NCBI GenBank assembly: GCA_024364735.1
Contig: JAGFNQ010007698.1
Location: 1-64,000, forward strand
From: Boesenbergia rotunda
Taxonomy: Eukaryota; Streptophyta; Magnoliopsida; Zingiberales; Zingiberaceae
Length of the DNA stretch: 64,000 nt
Direction: 5' to 3'
Both the position numbers and the translations under genes were made by a program. The stretch's first letter is position 1. The number at the start of each line of letters is the position of its first letter. The notes beneath the pieces are model-generated. The model saw only the letters and a program-made list of their open reading frames with translations. It was not told the origin of the DNA and did no database searches. Positions 46,953 to 57,107 of this stretch are shown piece after piece.

Positions 46953-48254
46953 CTAATGCCAATCGCTACGGTATCCAATACCATAGGCTCTAACATGACC
47001 CTCAAACTTGTTTTGAGGCAAGGCCTTAGTTAAAGGATCCGCTATATTCCTTTCAGTGGGAACTCTCTCAATTTGTATGTCATTCCTATTTATAATCTCT
47101 CTGATCAGATGATAGCGTCGAAGCACGTGTTTGAATCGCTGATGAGACCTTGGTTCCTTCGCTTGTGCAATAGCTCCATTGTTGTCGCAGTATACCGGCA
47201 CTGCTTCATCAATGGTTGGAACCACGCCAAGTTCGGTGACAAACTTCTTGATCCAGACTGCTTCCTTTGCTGCTTCCGAAGCTGCATATATTCCGCTTCC
47301 GTGGTGAATCGCTACAGTGTCTTGTTTGGAACTCTTCCAACTTACTGCGCCTCCATTCAAAGTAAATACGTATCCAGACTGCGATTTGGAGTCATCCTTA
47401 TCTGTCTGGAAACTGGCATCAGTATACCCACGTATTATCAAATCTCCTTCTCCATATATTAGAAATACATCCTTAGTTCTTCTTAAGTACTTAAGGATTG
47501 TCTTAACAGCCGCCCAATGATCCATTCCTGGATCAGATTGGTATCTGCTCGTGACGCTCAGAGCATACGATACATCGGGCCTAGTACATAACATAGCATA
47601 CATGATAGATCCTATTGCGGATGCATAGGGAATCTTATTCATGCTAATCCTCTCGTCTTCTGTGCGCGGACACATAGACTTCGAAAGGTTGATCCCATGC
47701 CTGATGGGAAGGTAACCTTTCTTGGATTCCGACATGCTAAACCTTTTTAGCACTCGGTCTATATATGTAGACTGCGAAAGACCAAGCAACCGTTTTGATC
47801 TATCTCTATAGATTCTAATCCCAAGGATATAGGTTGCTTCTCCCAGGTCTTTCATGGAGAAAGTTTTGGACAACCAAATCTTAACTGTCTGTAAAACTGA
47901 TATATCGTTTCCTATAAGTAAGATGTCATCGACATATAATACTAGGAATACGACTGCACTCCCACTAACCTTCTTGTACACACAAGGTTCGTCAGGATTT
48001 TGTGAGAAATCAAACTCTTTGATTGTCTCATCAAAACGGATATTCCAGCTCCTTGATGCTTGCTTCAATCCATATATGGATCGTCGAAGCTTGCATACCT
48101 TGGTTTTATCAACCGATGTGAAACCTTCAGGTTGTATCATGTATACATCCTCAAGTAGGTTTCCATTAAGGAAAGCTGTTTTCACATCCATTTGCCATAT
48201 CTCATAATCATAATGAGCTGCTATGGCTAGGAGCATCCGAATGGATTTAAGCAT
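46953..48254 (-). pseudogene. Element D reverse transcriptase and RNase H
   Basis: RT features are IWQMDVKTAFLNGNLLEDVY, YGLKQASRSW and the catalytic LYVDDILLIG. RNase H follows with GYTDASFQTD, an altered acidic region (HHGSGIYAASEAAKEA where STTEAEYIA-type sequence is usual), YCDNNGAI, and ADPLTKALPQ. It is open for 433 codons. A frameshift near 48270 separates it from the N-terminal RT and integrase. Confidence 0.92.
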
Positions 48255-48282
48255 AGCTACTGGCGAATAGGTTTCGTCATAA

Positions 48283-49329
48283 TCAACTCCTTGTTTTTGA
48301 CGATACCTTTGCCACTAATCTAGCCTTAAAGGTAACAACATTACCTTCCATGTCGGTTTTCTTCTTGAAAACCCACTTGCACCCTATGGGTTTAATCCCT
48401 TCAGGTGGGTTAACCAAGTCCCATACTTGATTTTCATACATGGAATCCATTTCCGACTTCATGGCCTCAAGCCATTTGTCCCTTTCTGAATTTTTCAGAA
48501 CATCTTCATAACTGATAGGTTCGTCATCGCCAATGAGCAACACATCGTTCGATTCACTTACGAGAAATCCGTATCTCTCTGGAATGTTGCGTGTCCTATC
48601 AGACCTACGAAGAGGAGGTGTAGTTTTAGGTTCAACTGATAGCTCATCACTATGAATTATCGGTTGTGGGCCTAGACTAGGTGTCTCTGTGATGTCTATT
48701 GGAGTTTCTTGAACTTCATCAAGTTCAATCCCACTCCCACTGTTTTCTTGCAAAAGAAACTCTTTCTCTAGAAATACAGCATGCCTTGAGACAAACACCT
48801 TTTGTTCCAAGGGATGATAGAATTGGTAACCCTTCGTTTCCTTAGGGTATCCAATAAATAGACATTTATCAGACTTAGCATCCAATTTGTCTGATACAAC
48901 CCGCTTCACATAAGCAGGACAACCCCATATCTTAAGGTGAGTTAAATGAGGTTTCTTACTATTCCAAATCTCATATGGAGTAGTAGAGACTACCTTGGTC
49001 GGGACTCTGTTTAGCAAGTAAACAGCTGTCTTAAGTGCATAGCCCCAAAAGGACCTTGGAAGAGTTGCATGATTCATCATAGACCTAACCATGTCCATCA
49101 AGGTTCGGTTGCGCCTCTCAGATACACCATTATGCTGTGGCGTATACGGCGGAGTCCATTGGGACAATATCCCATTGTCCCTTAGATAATCTTGAAACTC
49201 TTGACTTAAGTATTCACCACCTCGATCGGATCGAAGTATTTTAATACTTTTGCCAAGCTGTTTCTCTACTTCATTTCTGAACTCTTTGAATTTCTCAAAG
49301 GCTTCAGATTTGTGTTTCATCAAGAACAC
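48283..49329 (-). pseudogene. Element D integrase (C-terminal half) and start of RT
   Basis: It starts in the integrase core with ILRSDRGGEYLS (second aspartate) and PQHNGVSERRNR (glutamate), continues through the WGYALKTAVYLLNRVP segment, a variable linker, and the RT start KWLEAMKSEMDSM and GCKWVFKKK. The frame is lost just after ARLVAK. Confidence 0.9.
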
Positions 49330-50156
49330 ATACCCAATCGTGAGTGATCATCGATGAAGGTGATGAAGTAGCTATAGCCTCCTTGTGAAAGAGTTGACAT
49401 TGGTCCACATACATCGGTATGTATTAGACCAAGCAATTCTCCCACTGGATTACCTTTTCCGGGAAAGGGTAATTTGGTCATCTTGCCTTTTAAGCACGAT
49501 TCGCATGTATCAAATGAACCGGGTTCAAATGATTCCAAAATTCCACATCGGTGTAATTCGGTCATGCGTTTCTTACTTATATGGCCAAGACGACAGTGCC
49601 ACGTGTAGGAGTCTATTTGATTATCTATTCGAGCACGTTTGTTGCTTACTTCGATATTGAAAACGTCACTGGATAAATCTAACGTGTAGATGCCATTGCA
49701 CAAAGTTCCATTCCCATAAAGAACGCCATTTAAAGTTATGTAACAACAGTTGTTACTGAAAGTTAAATGATAACCTTTTTCATTCAAACATGAAATAGAT
49801 ACAATGTTCTTTATTAACGAAGGAACGAAATAACAATTATCCAATTCTAAGACACGTCCAGTTGGGAGCTTTAGCAAATATGTTCCGATGGCAATAGCAG
49901 CAATCCTTGCTCCATTTCCAACCCGCAAATTCGCTTCTCCCTTGACGAGCCTTCTTCTATTCCTTAGCCCCTGTATGTCATTACATATATGTGAGCTACA
50001 CCCAGTATCAAGTACCCAGGTATCTGAGGAAATAGAGTGACATTCAATAACGAAGATACCTGAAGAGGATGGGGCATCGGATGCCTTCTTCTTCACGGAC
50101 TCAAGATAATCTTGCAGTTTCTTCGCCAGTGACCTTCCTTGCCACAGTGATGGCAA
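49320..50156 (-). pseudogene. Element D protease and integrase N-terminal half
   Basis: Protease motif is WVLDTGCSSHICND. The pre-integrase zinc region has WHCRLGHISKKR and CESCLKGK. The first catalytic aspartate is in LIHTDVCGPM followed by FITFIDDHSR. A frameshift at about 49325 leads into the next segment. Confidence 0.9.
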
Positions 50157-50425
50157 GTTCCTTTTGGTTTCTTTTCAGTTTTCTTGGCCTTTTTCTTCTT
50201 CCCTTTGTTCTGTTCTTTGGCCTTCCTCTTAGAACCTTTCTTCGAGGAACCAACTAACAGTACCGCTTTTTGATCTGGCTTTACAGAAGGCTCCACAGTC
50301 TTCAGCATGTTGATCAACTCAGGAATGGTAGTCTCCAGTTTGTTCATCCGATAGTTCATCACAAATTGTGAACAACTCTTGGACAAACAACTCAGAATTA
50401 AGTCAATACTTAGTTCATGATCCAT
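50093..50425 (-). pseudogene. Element D gag, C-terminal part with zinc knuckle
   Basis: A lysine-rich region precedes the knuckle CHHCGKEGHWRRNC, followed by a frame change into protease. The gag N-terminus is lost at the N at 50432. The residues just before the junction are in the LSIDLILSCLSKS region expected in the middle of gag. Confidence 0.85.
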
Positions 50426-50431
50426 TGCAAA

Positions 50432-50432
50432 N
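50432..50432. other. Ambiguous base N at a transposon-transposon junction
   Basis: The only N in the window lies exactly where minus-strand gag of D stops and the LTR fragment of E starts. Neither side shows an element terminus or target duplication. It may be a contig join or a mis-polished position. Confidence 0.95.
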
Positions 50433-50900
50433 GCGAGAAGACACGGAGAAGGGTTCTTGCATGAGATCGTCGCTGGTGGAGCTCAAGGAGGAAGCTTGCT
50501 GTGTTTTTGCCCTTGCTAAGTGCTAAGTAAGATTTTCCTTGTGTTTCATTGTGCTTAAACCTATTCTTTGATTGAAACGCTGTGAAGGGTTTCTCCACCG
50601 AGAAGGAGGTTGTTTTCTATCCGGTGTTCACCGGGGCTTGATCTGCCGACGATCAAGGGATCGCCCACCTTACGGGCACGCCAAGGAGTAGGGGCAAGTT
50701 ATCCCCAAACCTTGTAAACCCTCCTTGTTAGCGATCTTGCTAGTTGTGGTGATTTGTTTTCGTTTTAGTTTTCTGCATACTTTGTTTTCTACTCTTTCCG
50801 CTGTGCTACTGATCTTTGAGTTGCAGAAATTCATAAGTGTTTAAAGTCAAAGTGATTGGCTATATTCACCCCCCCCTCTCTAGCCATCCGATTTCCAACA
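50433..50900 (+). repeat. End of the 5' LTR of element E
   Basis: The LTR ends TTTCCAACA at 50900, two bases before the primer site. It is cut at the N on its left. Confidence 0.75.
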
Positions 50901-50902
50901 AG

Positions 50903-50914
50903 TGGTATCAGAGC
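50903..50914 (+). other. Primer-binding site of element E (tRNA-Met type)
   Basis: TGGTATCAGAGC starts two bases after the LTR end. Confidence 0.9.
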
Positions 50915-50957
50915 CTGGGGCTCTACTTTTGCGGATTAACAACCGAGAGCTACATCC

Positions 50958-52829
50958 ATGGCTTTGAGAGAAGGCTTTTTCACCACCCGACCTCCATTCT
51001 TCGATGGCGCAGATTTCTAATATTGGAGATCGAAGATGGAATATTACTTGAAGATGGATATCCATACTTGGTTCGCGGTGAAGGAGGGCTTCACCCCTCC
51101 TAAGGATGATGAAGGCAAAGAACTTGAGTCTTCACGGTGGACAGCCGAACAAACTCGGAAGAGTGAAGCCGACGCGAAGGCGGTCGTCACTCTACAATGC
51201 GGCATGAACAAAGACCAACTCATCAAGGTTGGTCCTTTCACAAGTGCTAAGGACTTGTGGAACAAGCTCATCGAACTCCACGAGGGCACCCGAGACTCAA
51301 GGATCGCCAAGAGAGATTTGTTTCTCAACCAGTTACAAAACCTTTTCATGAAGGAAAATGAATCGGTAAGTGAGCTACATAGCCGGTTCAAGGAAGTCCT
51401 CAATGGACTTCATTCGATTGATGAAAAGGTCGAGAATCGCGACCTTGTGAGGTATGTACTTAGAGCATTTCCAAGGAATGCTTTGTGGTCATTCATGGTG
51501 GATGCCTACAAAGTATCCAAGGATTTATCCATTGTTAAGTTAGATGATTTGTTTTGTGAAATGGAATTGCATGAAATGGCTAACAAAGGCCCCAAGGAGA
51601 AGGGGATTGCCTTAGTTGCAGGGGATCGATCCAATAAGAAGAAGAAGGAGAAGGAAGTCACTTCATCTTCATCCTCTTCCGAATCCGAGTCCGATTCCGA
51701 GGAAGATGGCAGCGGCTCCTCATCCTCCGAGATGACGACCTTTGTGAGAAGGATGATGAGAAGGGGTCGTCGCTTCAAAAGTAGAGGTAACTCTAGTGAA
51801 GCCAAACTTGATAAGACTAATGCTTCTTGCTTTGAGTGTGGTAGGAAAGGGCATTTCAAGAATGAATGCCCAAAACTAAAGAAGAAGGAGGAAAAATCCA
51901 AAAAGAAAGAGGAGAAATCAAACTTTGTGAGAAGGATGATGAGAAGGGGTCGTCGCTTCAAGAGTAGAGGTAACTCTAGTGAAGCCAAACTTGATAAGAC
52001 TAATGCTTCTTGCTTTGAGTGTGGTAGGAAAGGACATTTCAAGAATGAATGCCCAAAACTAAAGAAGAAGAAGGAGAAATCCAAAAAGAAAGAGGAGAAA
52101 TCGAAGAAAAAGAAGAAGGCCTTGAAGGCCACTTGGGATGAGTCATCCTCAAGCTCATCCGATGAAGAGAAGGAGGAGAAGAGCACAAGGCATGTGACAC
52201 TCATGGCTCTTGGAGAAGAAAGCAGTGATGAATCTTCCAACGCCTCAAACGCGGCTTCATCATCTTCAGATGATGAAGAGGTAACTTCTCCCGAGCTTGA
52301 AAAATGTTATAGAGCTATTGCATGTTTAACTAATATGCTAAAGAAGTCTAAAAATAAGGTTAAAGCATTGCAATTAGAAATTGATCAATTGAAACGATCT
52401 AGGGATGATAACATTGATGACTTACATGTTGAATTGTTAGAAGATGAGATTAAGTCATTAAAACTTGAGGTTGAATACTTGAAATCCTCTAAGGTTGAGG
52501 ATGTAAATGATTTGCTAGTAGAAGAAAACCAATCATTAAAGAGTGAAGTTGAGAAACTCAACAATATTCTTGAGAAGTTCACAACTAGCTCTAAGACCCT
52601 AGACATGATCTTGAATGCCCAAAGGGCAGTTTACAATAGGGCCGGTATTGGTTACCGACCCAAGGAACCTTCATTTGTGTCTCTTATGTCTAGGACTGAT
52701 ATGAGACAATCTAGGACATCTAAGGTTCAAAAGAAAGTTGTTAAGACATGGGTGCCTAAGTCTTGTTTAGTTGATGCTTTAGGTCCCAAGGTTTGGGTAC
52801 CTAAATCTTCCATTTTTCGAATTGTGTAG
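50958..52829 (+). pseudogene. Element E gag with duplicated zinc knuckle
   Basis: The ATG at 50958 opens MALREGFFTTRPPFFDGADF, and a TAA follows at 51018 before YWRSKMEYYL. Then the frame is open to 52829. It includes the LQCGMNKDQLIKVGPF region, two copies of the zinc knuckle CFECGRKGHFKNEC within a 183-bp tandem duplication, a lysine-rich linker, acidic serine-rich segments, and a long coiled coil ending in LDMILNAQRAVYN. It ends in TAG at 52827, one codon upstream of pol in the same frame, an arrangement compatible with stop read-through. Confidence 0.88.
51741..52106 (+). repeat. 183-bp tandem duplication inside E gag
   Basis: FVRRMMRRGRRFKSRGNSS begins at 51741 and again at 51924. Each 61-residue unit contains one complete zinc knuckle and the lysine-rich tail; differences between units are few. 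The duplication keeps the frame. Confidence 0.9.
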
Positions 52830-52832
52830 GTT

Positions 52833-55800
52833 ATGATTGAGGGGGAGCATCTATCAACTTGGTTCGTTGATAGTGGATGCTCCAAACACATGACCGGGGA
52901 TAGATCATTGTTTACTACACTTCACAAGAAAAGTAGAGGTAATATTTCATTTGGTAACAATGGTAGTCTTAAGGTCATAGGAATAGGAGACATTCAAATA
53001 TCCGAATGTCTTAGAATTTCAAATGTCCTTCTAGTCAAGGGGATGAAATTTAATCTCCTAAGTGTCAGTCAATTGTGTGACACGGGTTACACAATTGATT
53101 TTCAACCAAGTCAATGTCTAGTTAGACAACATGACACCTTGGACACGGTACTAGTAGGAACAAGAGTAGACAATATTTATCAAGTTTCATTTAAAAGTGC
53201 TACTAATGTTTCTGCTAAGTGTTTCATGTCAAAAGAAGAAGAGTCCACCCTTTGGCACCGAAGGCTTGCACATGTGAACATGAAGAACATCCAGAAGTTG
53301 GCCAACAAGGGATTGGTTCGTGGCTTGCCAAGCATCAGGTATGAAAATGAAATGATTTGTGATGCATGTCAAATGGGTAAGCAAACAAAATCTGCACATA
53401 AAGGTAAAAGCGCTGTAAGTACTTCTAGTGCATTAGATTTACTTCATATGGATCTATTTGATTGTGGTACCATCATATCATTGAATGGAAGTAGATATTG
53501 CTTTGTTATCATTGATGATTTTACTAGATATACATGGACATATTTTCTGAAATTTAAGGACCAAACCTTAGATGTTTTCATTTCTTTTTGTAGAAGGTTA
53601 GAAAATGAAAAATCATCAACTATTAAGTCAATTAGAAGTGATCATGGAGGTGAATTTCAAAATCAATGATTTTTAGAATTCTGTCAAGATAGAGGTTATA
53701 GGCATGAGTTCTCCACTCCTAGAACACCACAACAAAATGGTGTTGTAGAGAGGAAGAACCGTGTCTTACAAGAGGCTGCATGAAGCATGCTTAATGAGTA
53801 CTCACTACCGAGTTACTTATGGGTCGTAGCTGTAAATACAGCTTGCTATGTGCAAAACCGAGTCCTCATTCATAGATTCTTGGGTAAGACTCCCCATGAA
53901 CTTTGGTTTGGGAAACCACCTATGGTTAGACACCTTAGGGTGTTTGGTTGTAGGGTGATCATCCTAAACACCAAGGATCACCTTGGAAAGTTCACGGCAA
54001 AGGCTGATGAAGGGATACTAGTCTGGTACTCTCTAGTTAGCAAAGCCTACTGAGTCTACAACAAGAAGTCTAGATTAGTTGAAGAGTCTTCTGATGTGGT
54101 TTTTAAAGAAATTTCAAAATCAAATGACCAATCAGAAAATGTAGAAGGAGTCCAACTTGAACTTAGGAGACTAAGTTTGAATGAAACTCCAAATGATGTT
54201 CATGGTGATGAGTCTGATGACAGTGAAGCTAGACAACCCTTTGATCAGCCGGATCCTGAGGCTGAGCTTGTGTCTAGTGAATCTATTCAAGAAGCATCAC
54301 TAATACCAAGGCAAACTAGATTAGCCTCTAGTCATCCCCAAGACCAAATTGTTGGAGATATCCATCATGGGGTTAGAACTAGATCATTCTTTCGGAATGA
54401 GACAAATGAAGTTGCCCTAATTTCCGAAATTGAACCTAGGAAAATTAATGAAGCATTAAGTGATCCCGATTGGATCATTGCAATGCAAGATGAACTAGGT
54501 CAATTCGAGAGAAGTCAAGTTTGGGACTTAGTCCCTAGACCTAAGAAGACCACCATCATTGGAACCAAATGGGTCTTCAAAAATAAATTGAATAACAAGG
54601 GAGAAATCTTTAGAAACAAGGCACGCTTAGTAGCCAAGGGCTATAGTCAAGTTGAAGGCCTTGATTATGATGAGACTTATGCTCCCGTGGCACGATTAGA
54701 GTCCATCCGATTGATGCTAGCTTTTGCAGCTCATCGTGGTTTCAAATTATATCAAATGGATGTCAAATCGACCTTTCTAAATGGTCTAATAAGAGAAGAG
54801 GTCCATGTTGAACAACCACCGGGGTTTGAGAATTCAGAATTTCCAAACCACGTGTTTAAACTCAAAAAGGCACTTTATGGCCTTAAACAAGCACTCCGAG
54901 CTTGGTATGAGCAGTTGTCGACGTTCCTAATTGAGAAGGGCTTCGTTAGAGGCCAAATAGACCCTACACTATTTCTACGGAGAGATGGTGATAATATTTT
55001 TGTAGCCCAAGTTTATGTTGATGACATAATTTGTGGCTCAAATAACAAGGGCTATTTAAATGAGTTCATTGGACACATGGAAAGTGAATTTGAGATGAGT
55101 CTAGTGGGAGAGTTGACTTTCTTCCTTGGACTTGAAATCAAACAAACCCGAGATGGGATCCATGTGCACCAATCGAAATACACACAAGAAATGCTTCGAA
55201 AATTCAATATGAGTGATTCAAAAGAGGTAACCACTCCCATGGCTACAAACACAAGATTAGACAATGATGAGAGTGGTAAACCCATTGATTTGACTCAATA
55301 TCGAAGCATGATAGGTAGTTTGCTATACCTTACAGCTAGTCGACCTGATATTCTTTTCGCTGTGGGTATGTGTGCTAGGTATCAAGTTTGTGCCAAGGAA
55401 TCTCATTTAATCGCTGTTAAGCGAATTTTGAGATATCTTAAAGGCACAATAGGAGTCGGTCTTTGGTACCCCCGTACCGAATCATTTGATCTAATTGGCT
55501 ATACTGATTCCGACTACGCTGGATGTAAGTTGGATCGGAAAAGCACAAGTTGGGGTTGCCAATTCCTAGGATCATCCTTGGTTAGTTGGTCAAGTCGGAA
55601 GCAACATTGTGTTGCTCTCTCCACGACCGAGGCAGAATATATTGCTATGGGAGAGAGTGTGTCACAATTGTTGTGGATGATTCACACTTTAGAGGACTAT
55701 GGATTAAGTTACAAAGGTGTGCAAGTGTTGTGTGACAACATTAGCACAATTAACTTAACTAAGAATCCAGTCCATCACTCTAGGACCAAACATATTGAAG

Positions 55801-55958
55801 TGCGTCACCACTTTATTAGGGATCATGTTGCTAGGGGAGATATTGTACTCTCACATGTAGAGTCCAAGTCAAATCTAGCTGACATTTTCACTAAACCACT
55901 CCCCGAAAATGAGTTTAGTTTCTTAAGAAGGGAGTTGGGAATGTGTCGTGCTTCATAA
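52833..55958 (+). pseudogene. Element E pol (protease, integrase, RT, RNase H)
   Basis: One frame runs 3.1 kb with only three stops, all TGA, at 53667, 53781 and 54051, each where the family has arginine (CGA to TGA). Protease: WFVDSGCSKHMTGD. Pre-integrase: LWHRRLAHVNMK and CDACQMGK. Integrase: LLHMDLFD, IRSDHGGEF, QQNGVVERKN. RT: WVFKNKLNNKGE, LYQMDVKSTFLNG, and the catalytic YVDDIICG. RNase H: GYTDSDYAGC, STTEAEYIAMG, ADIFTKPLPENEF. The end at 55958 fits C. No frameshift was seen. Confidence 0.93.
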
Positions 55959-55961
55959 ATT

Positions 55962-57107
55962 TCAAAGTGCATCAAAAAACCCTTCATGATAAGTTCTAAT
56001 TGTTGGGATACAATTGGGTAACTTTGGGGACATCTCACACAAACTATAAGGTTTACCAAAACGTTTTTGTTTGCTAGAAATGGGGTGAGATGTTAGGATC
56101 AACTCAATTTCTCAAAATGTCATTGCATCCCTTGAGAAATTAAGTTGACGAGATAAAAATCACTTTGGTGACCAAGTATGGGGAAAACCAATGCATAACA
56201 CATGTGTATTTGGCTTCATGATCATACTTGGACATTCCAATCAAGGAAACTTGATTGGAAACATGAATTTGATACAAAACTTGATTGAATTTGCTTGGAT
56301 GATTGTTGATTGAGTTTGACTTCACTTGGGTGGAGCAAAGTGATTGTTGAACCTATAAGGACCTTTGATCCTTGTTTAGGGATCAATTTTAGTCTTGAGT
56401 TCATGTCCAAGTTCGATAAACTTCATCAAATCTCGTTGGGAAAATTCTGAAAATCTAAAACTGCAAGTTTTAGGTCGTATCAGGGAGTATCAGGAACCCT
56501 GATCGGTCACCAGACCGATCAGGCGTAGGGCTGATCGGTCCCCGGATTGATCTGGCTCCTTCCTGTAGTGACCGGTCCACAGACCGATCAGAGGGGTCGC
56601 AGAAACTTGGACAAATTTCGACCTAAACATTCTGTGCTACTCTGGATCGGTCCCCGGACCGATCTGGCTTCCTGTTGGGATCGGTCCACAGACCGATCAG
56701 GGGGCCTCCAGATCATCATCCGACCTTACTGATCGCATCCTGATCGATCAGGCCAAAGCCTGATCGGTCTGGGCGCTCCCAGATCGAACGGTGATCCATT
56801 CAACTGCATTAAAGTGCGGTTGGTGGACCGATCCACCAACCGTTTTAATCACGATTTTTCCCTACTCCTGAACCCTAGCCGACCAAAAACCCTTCACCAC
56901 CGAAGCTTCCTCCTGTGCGTGAGTTTCTCTGAGCTTTCCTTCTTCCTGTGCGTGATCGCTTGCGATCCCCTCTGCGCGAGAGCTCCTCCCTGTTTTCGGC
57001 AAGTTTATCTTGCTGAAGGGTGTCTGCGTTCGTCTCTTGCGCCGAGATCCTTCCCTTGCACGAGATTCAGGAAGGTTTTTTACTCTCAACCTTCAAGAAC
57101 TCCATCA
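55962..57107 (+). promoter_or_regulatory. Region between pol and the extra ORF: palindromic-word cluster, candidate internal promoter and 5' leader
   Basis: 56488-56790 holds about ten GATCGGTC/GACCGATC words, the same cluster as in the 3' LTR (59938-60460). A perfect hairpin with 9-bp arms (GGTTGGTGG and CCACCAACC) lies at 56819-56842. From about 56870 the sequence is CT-rich and resembles a 5' leader up to the ATG at 57108. I see no clear TATA box. Promoter activity is inferred from the parallel with the LTR. Confidence 0.4.

Larger units (their letters stand above)
44660..50431 (-). mobile_element. Element D: Ty1/Copia element on the minus strand, 5' end missing
   Basis: The element contains its 3' LTR (44660-46938), pol from RNase H back to protease (46953-50156) and the end of gag (50093-50425). 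It then stops at the N at 50432, without the gag start, primer site or 5' LTR. The lineage is Copia by domain order; the LTR start TGTTAGTGATATGAG resembles common plant Copia families of the Angela/Tork kind, which I cannot fix further. Confidence 0.85.

Noticed and set aside
51506..52240. 244-codon minus-strand frame opposite E gag
   Set aside because: Its FFFF/SSS composition mirrors the lysine- and serine-rich gag on the other strand.
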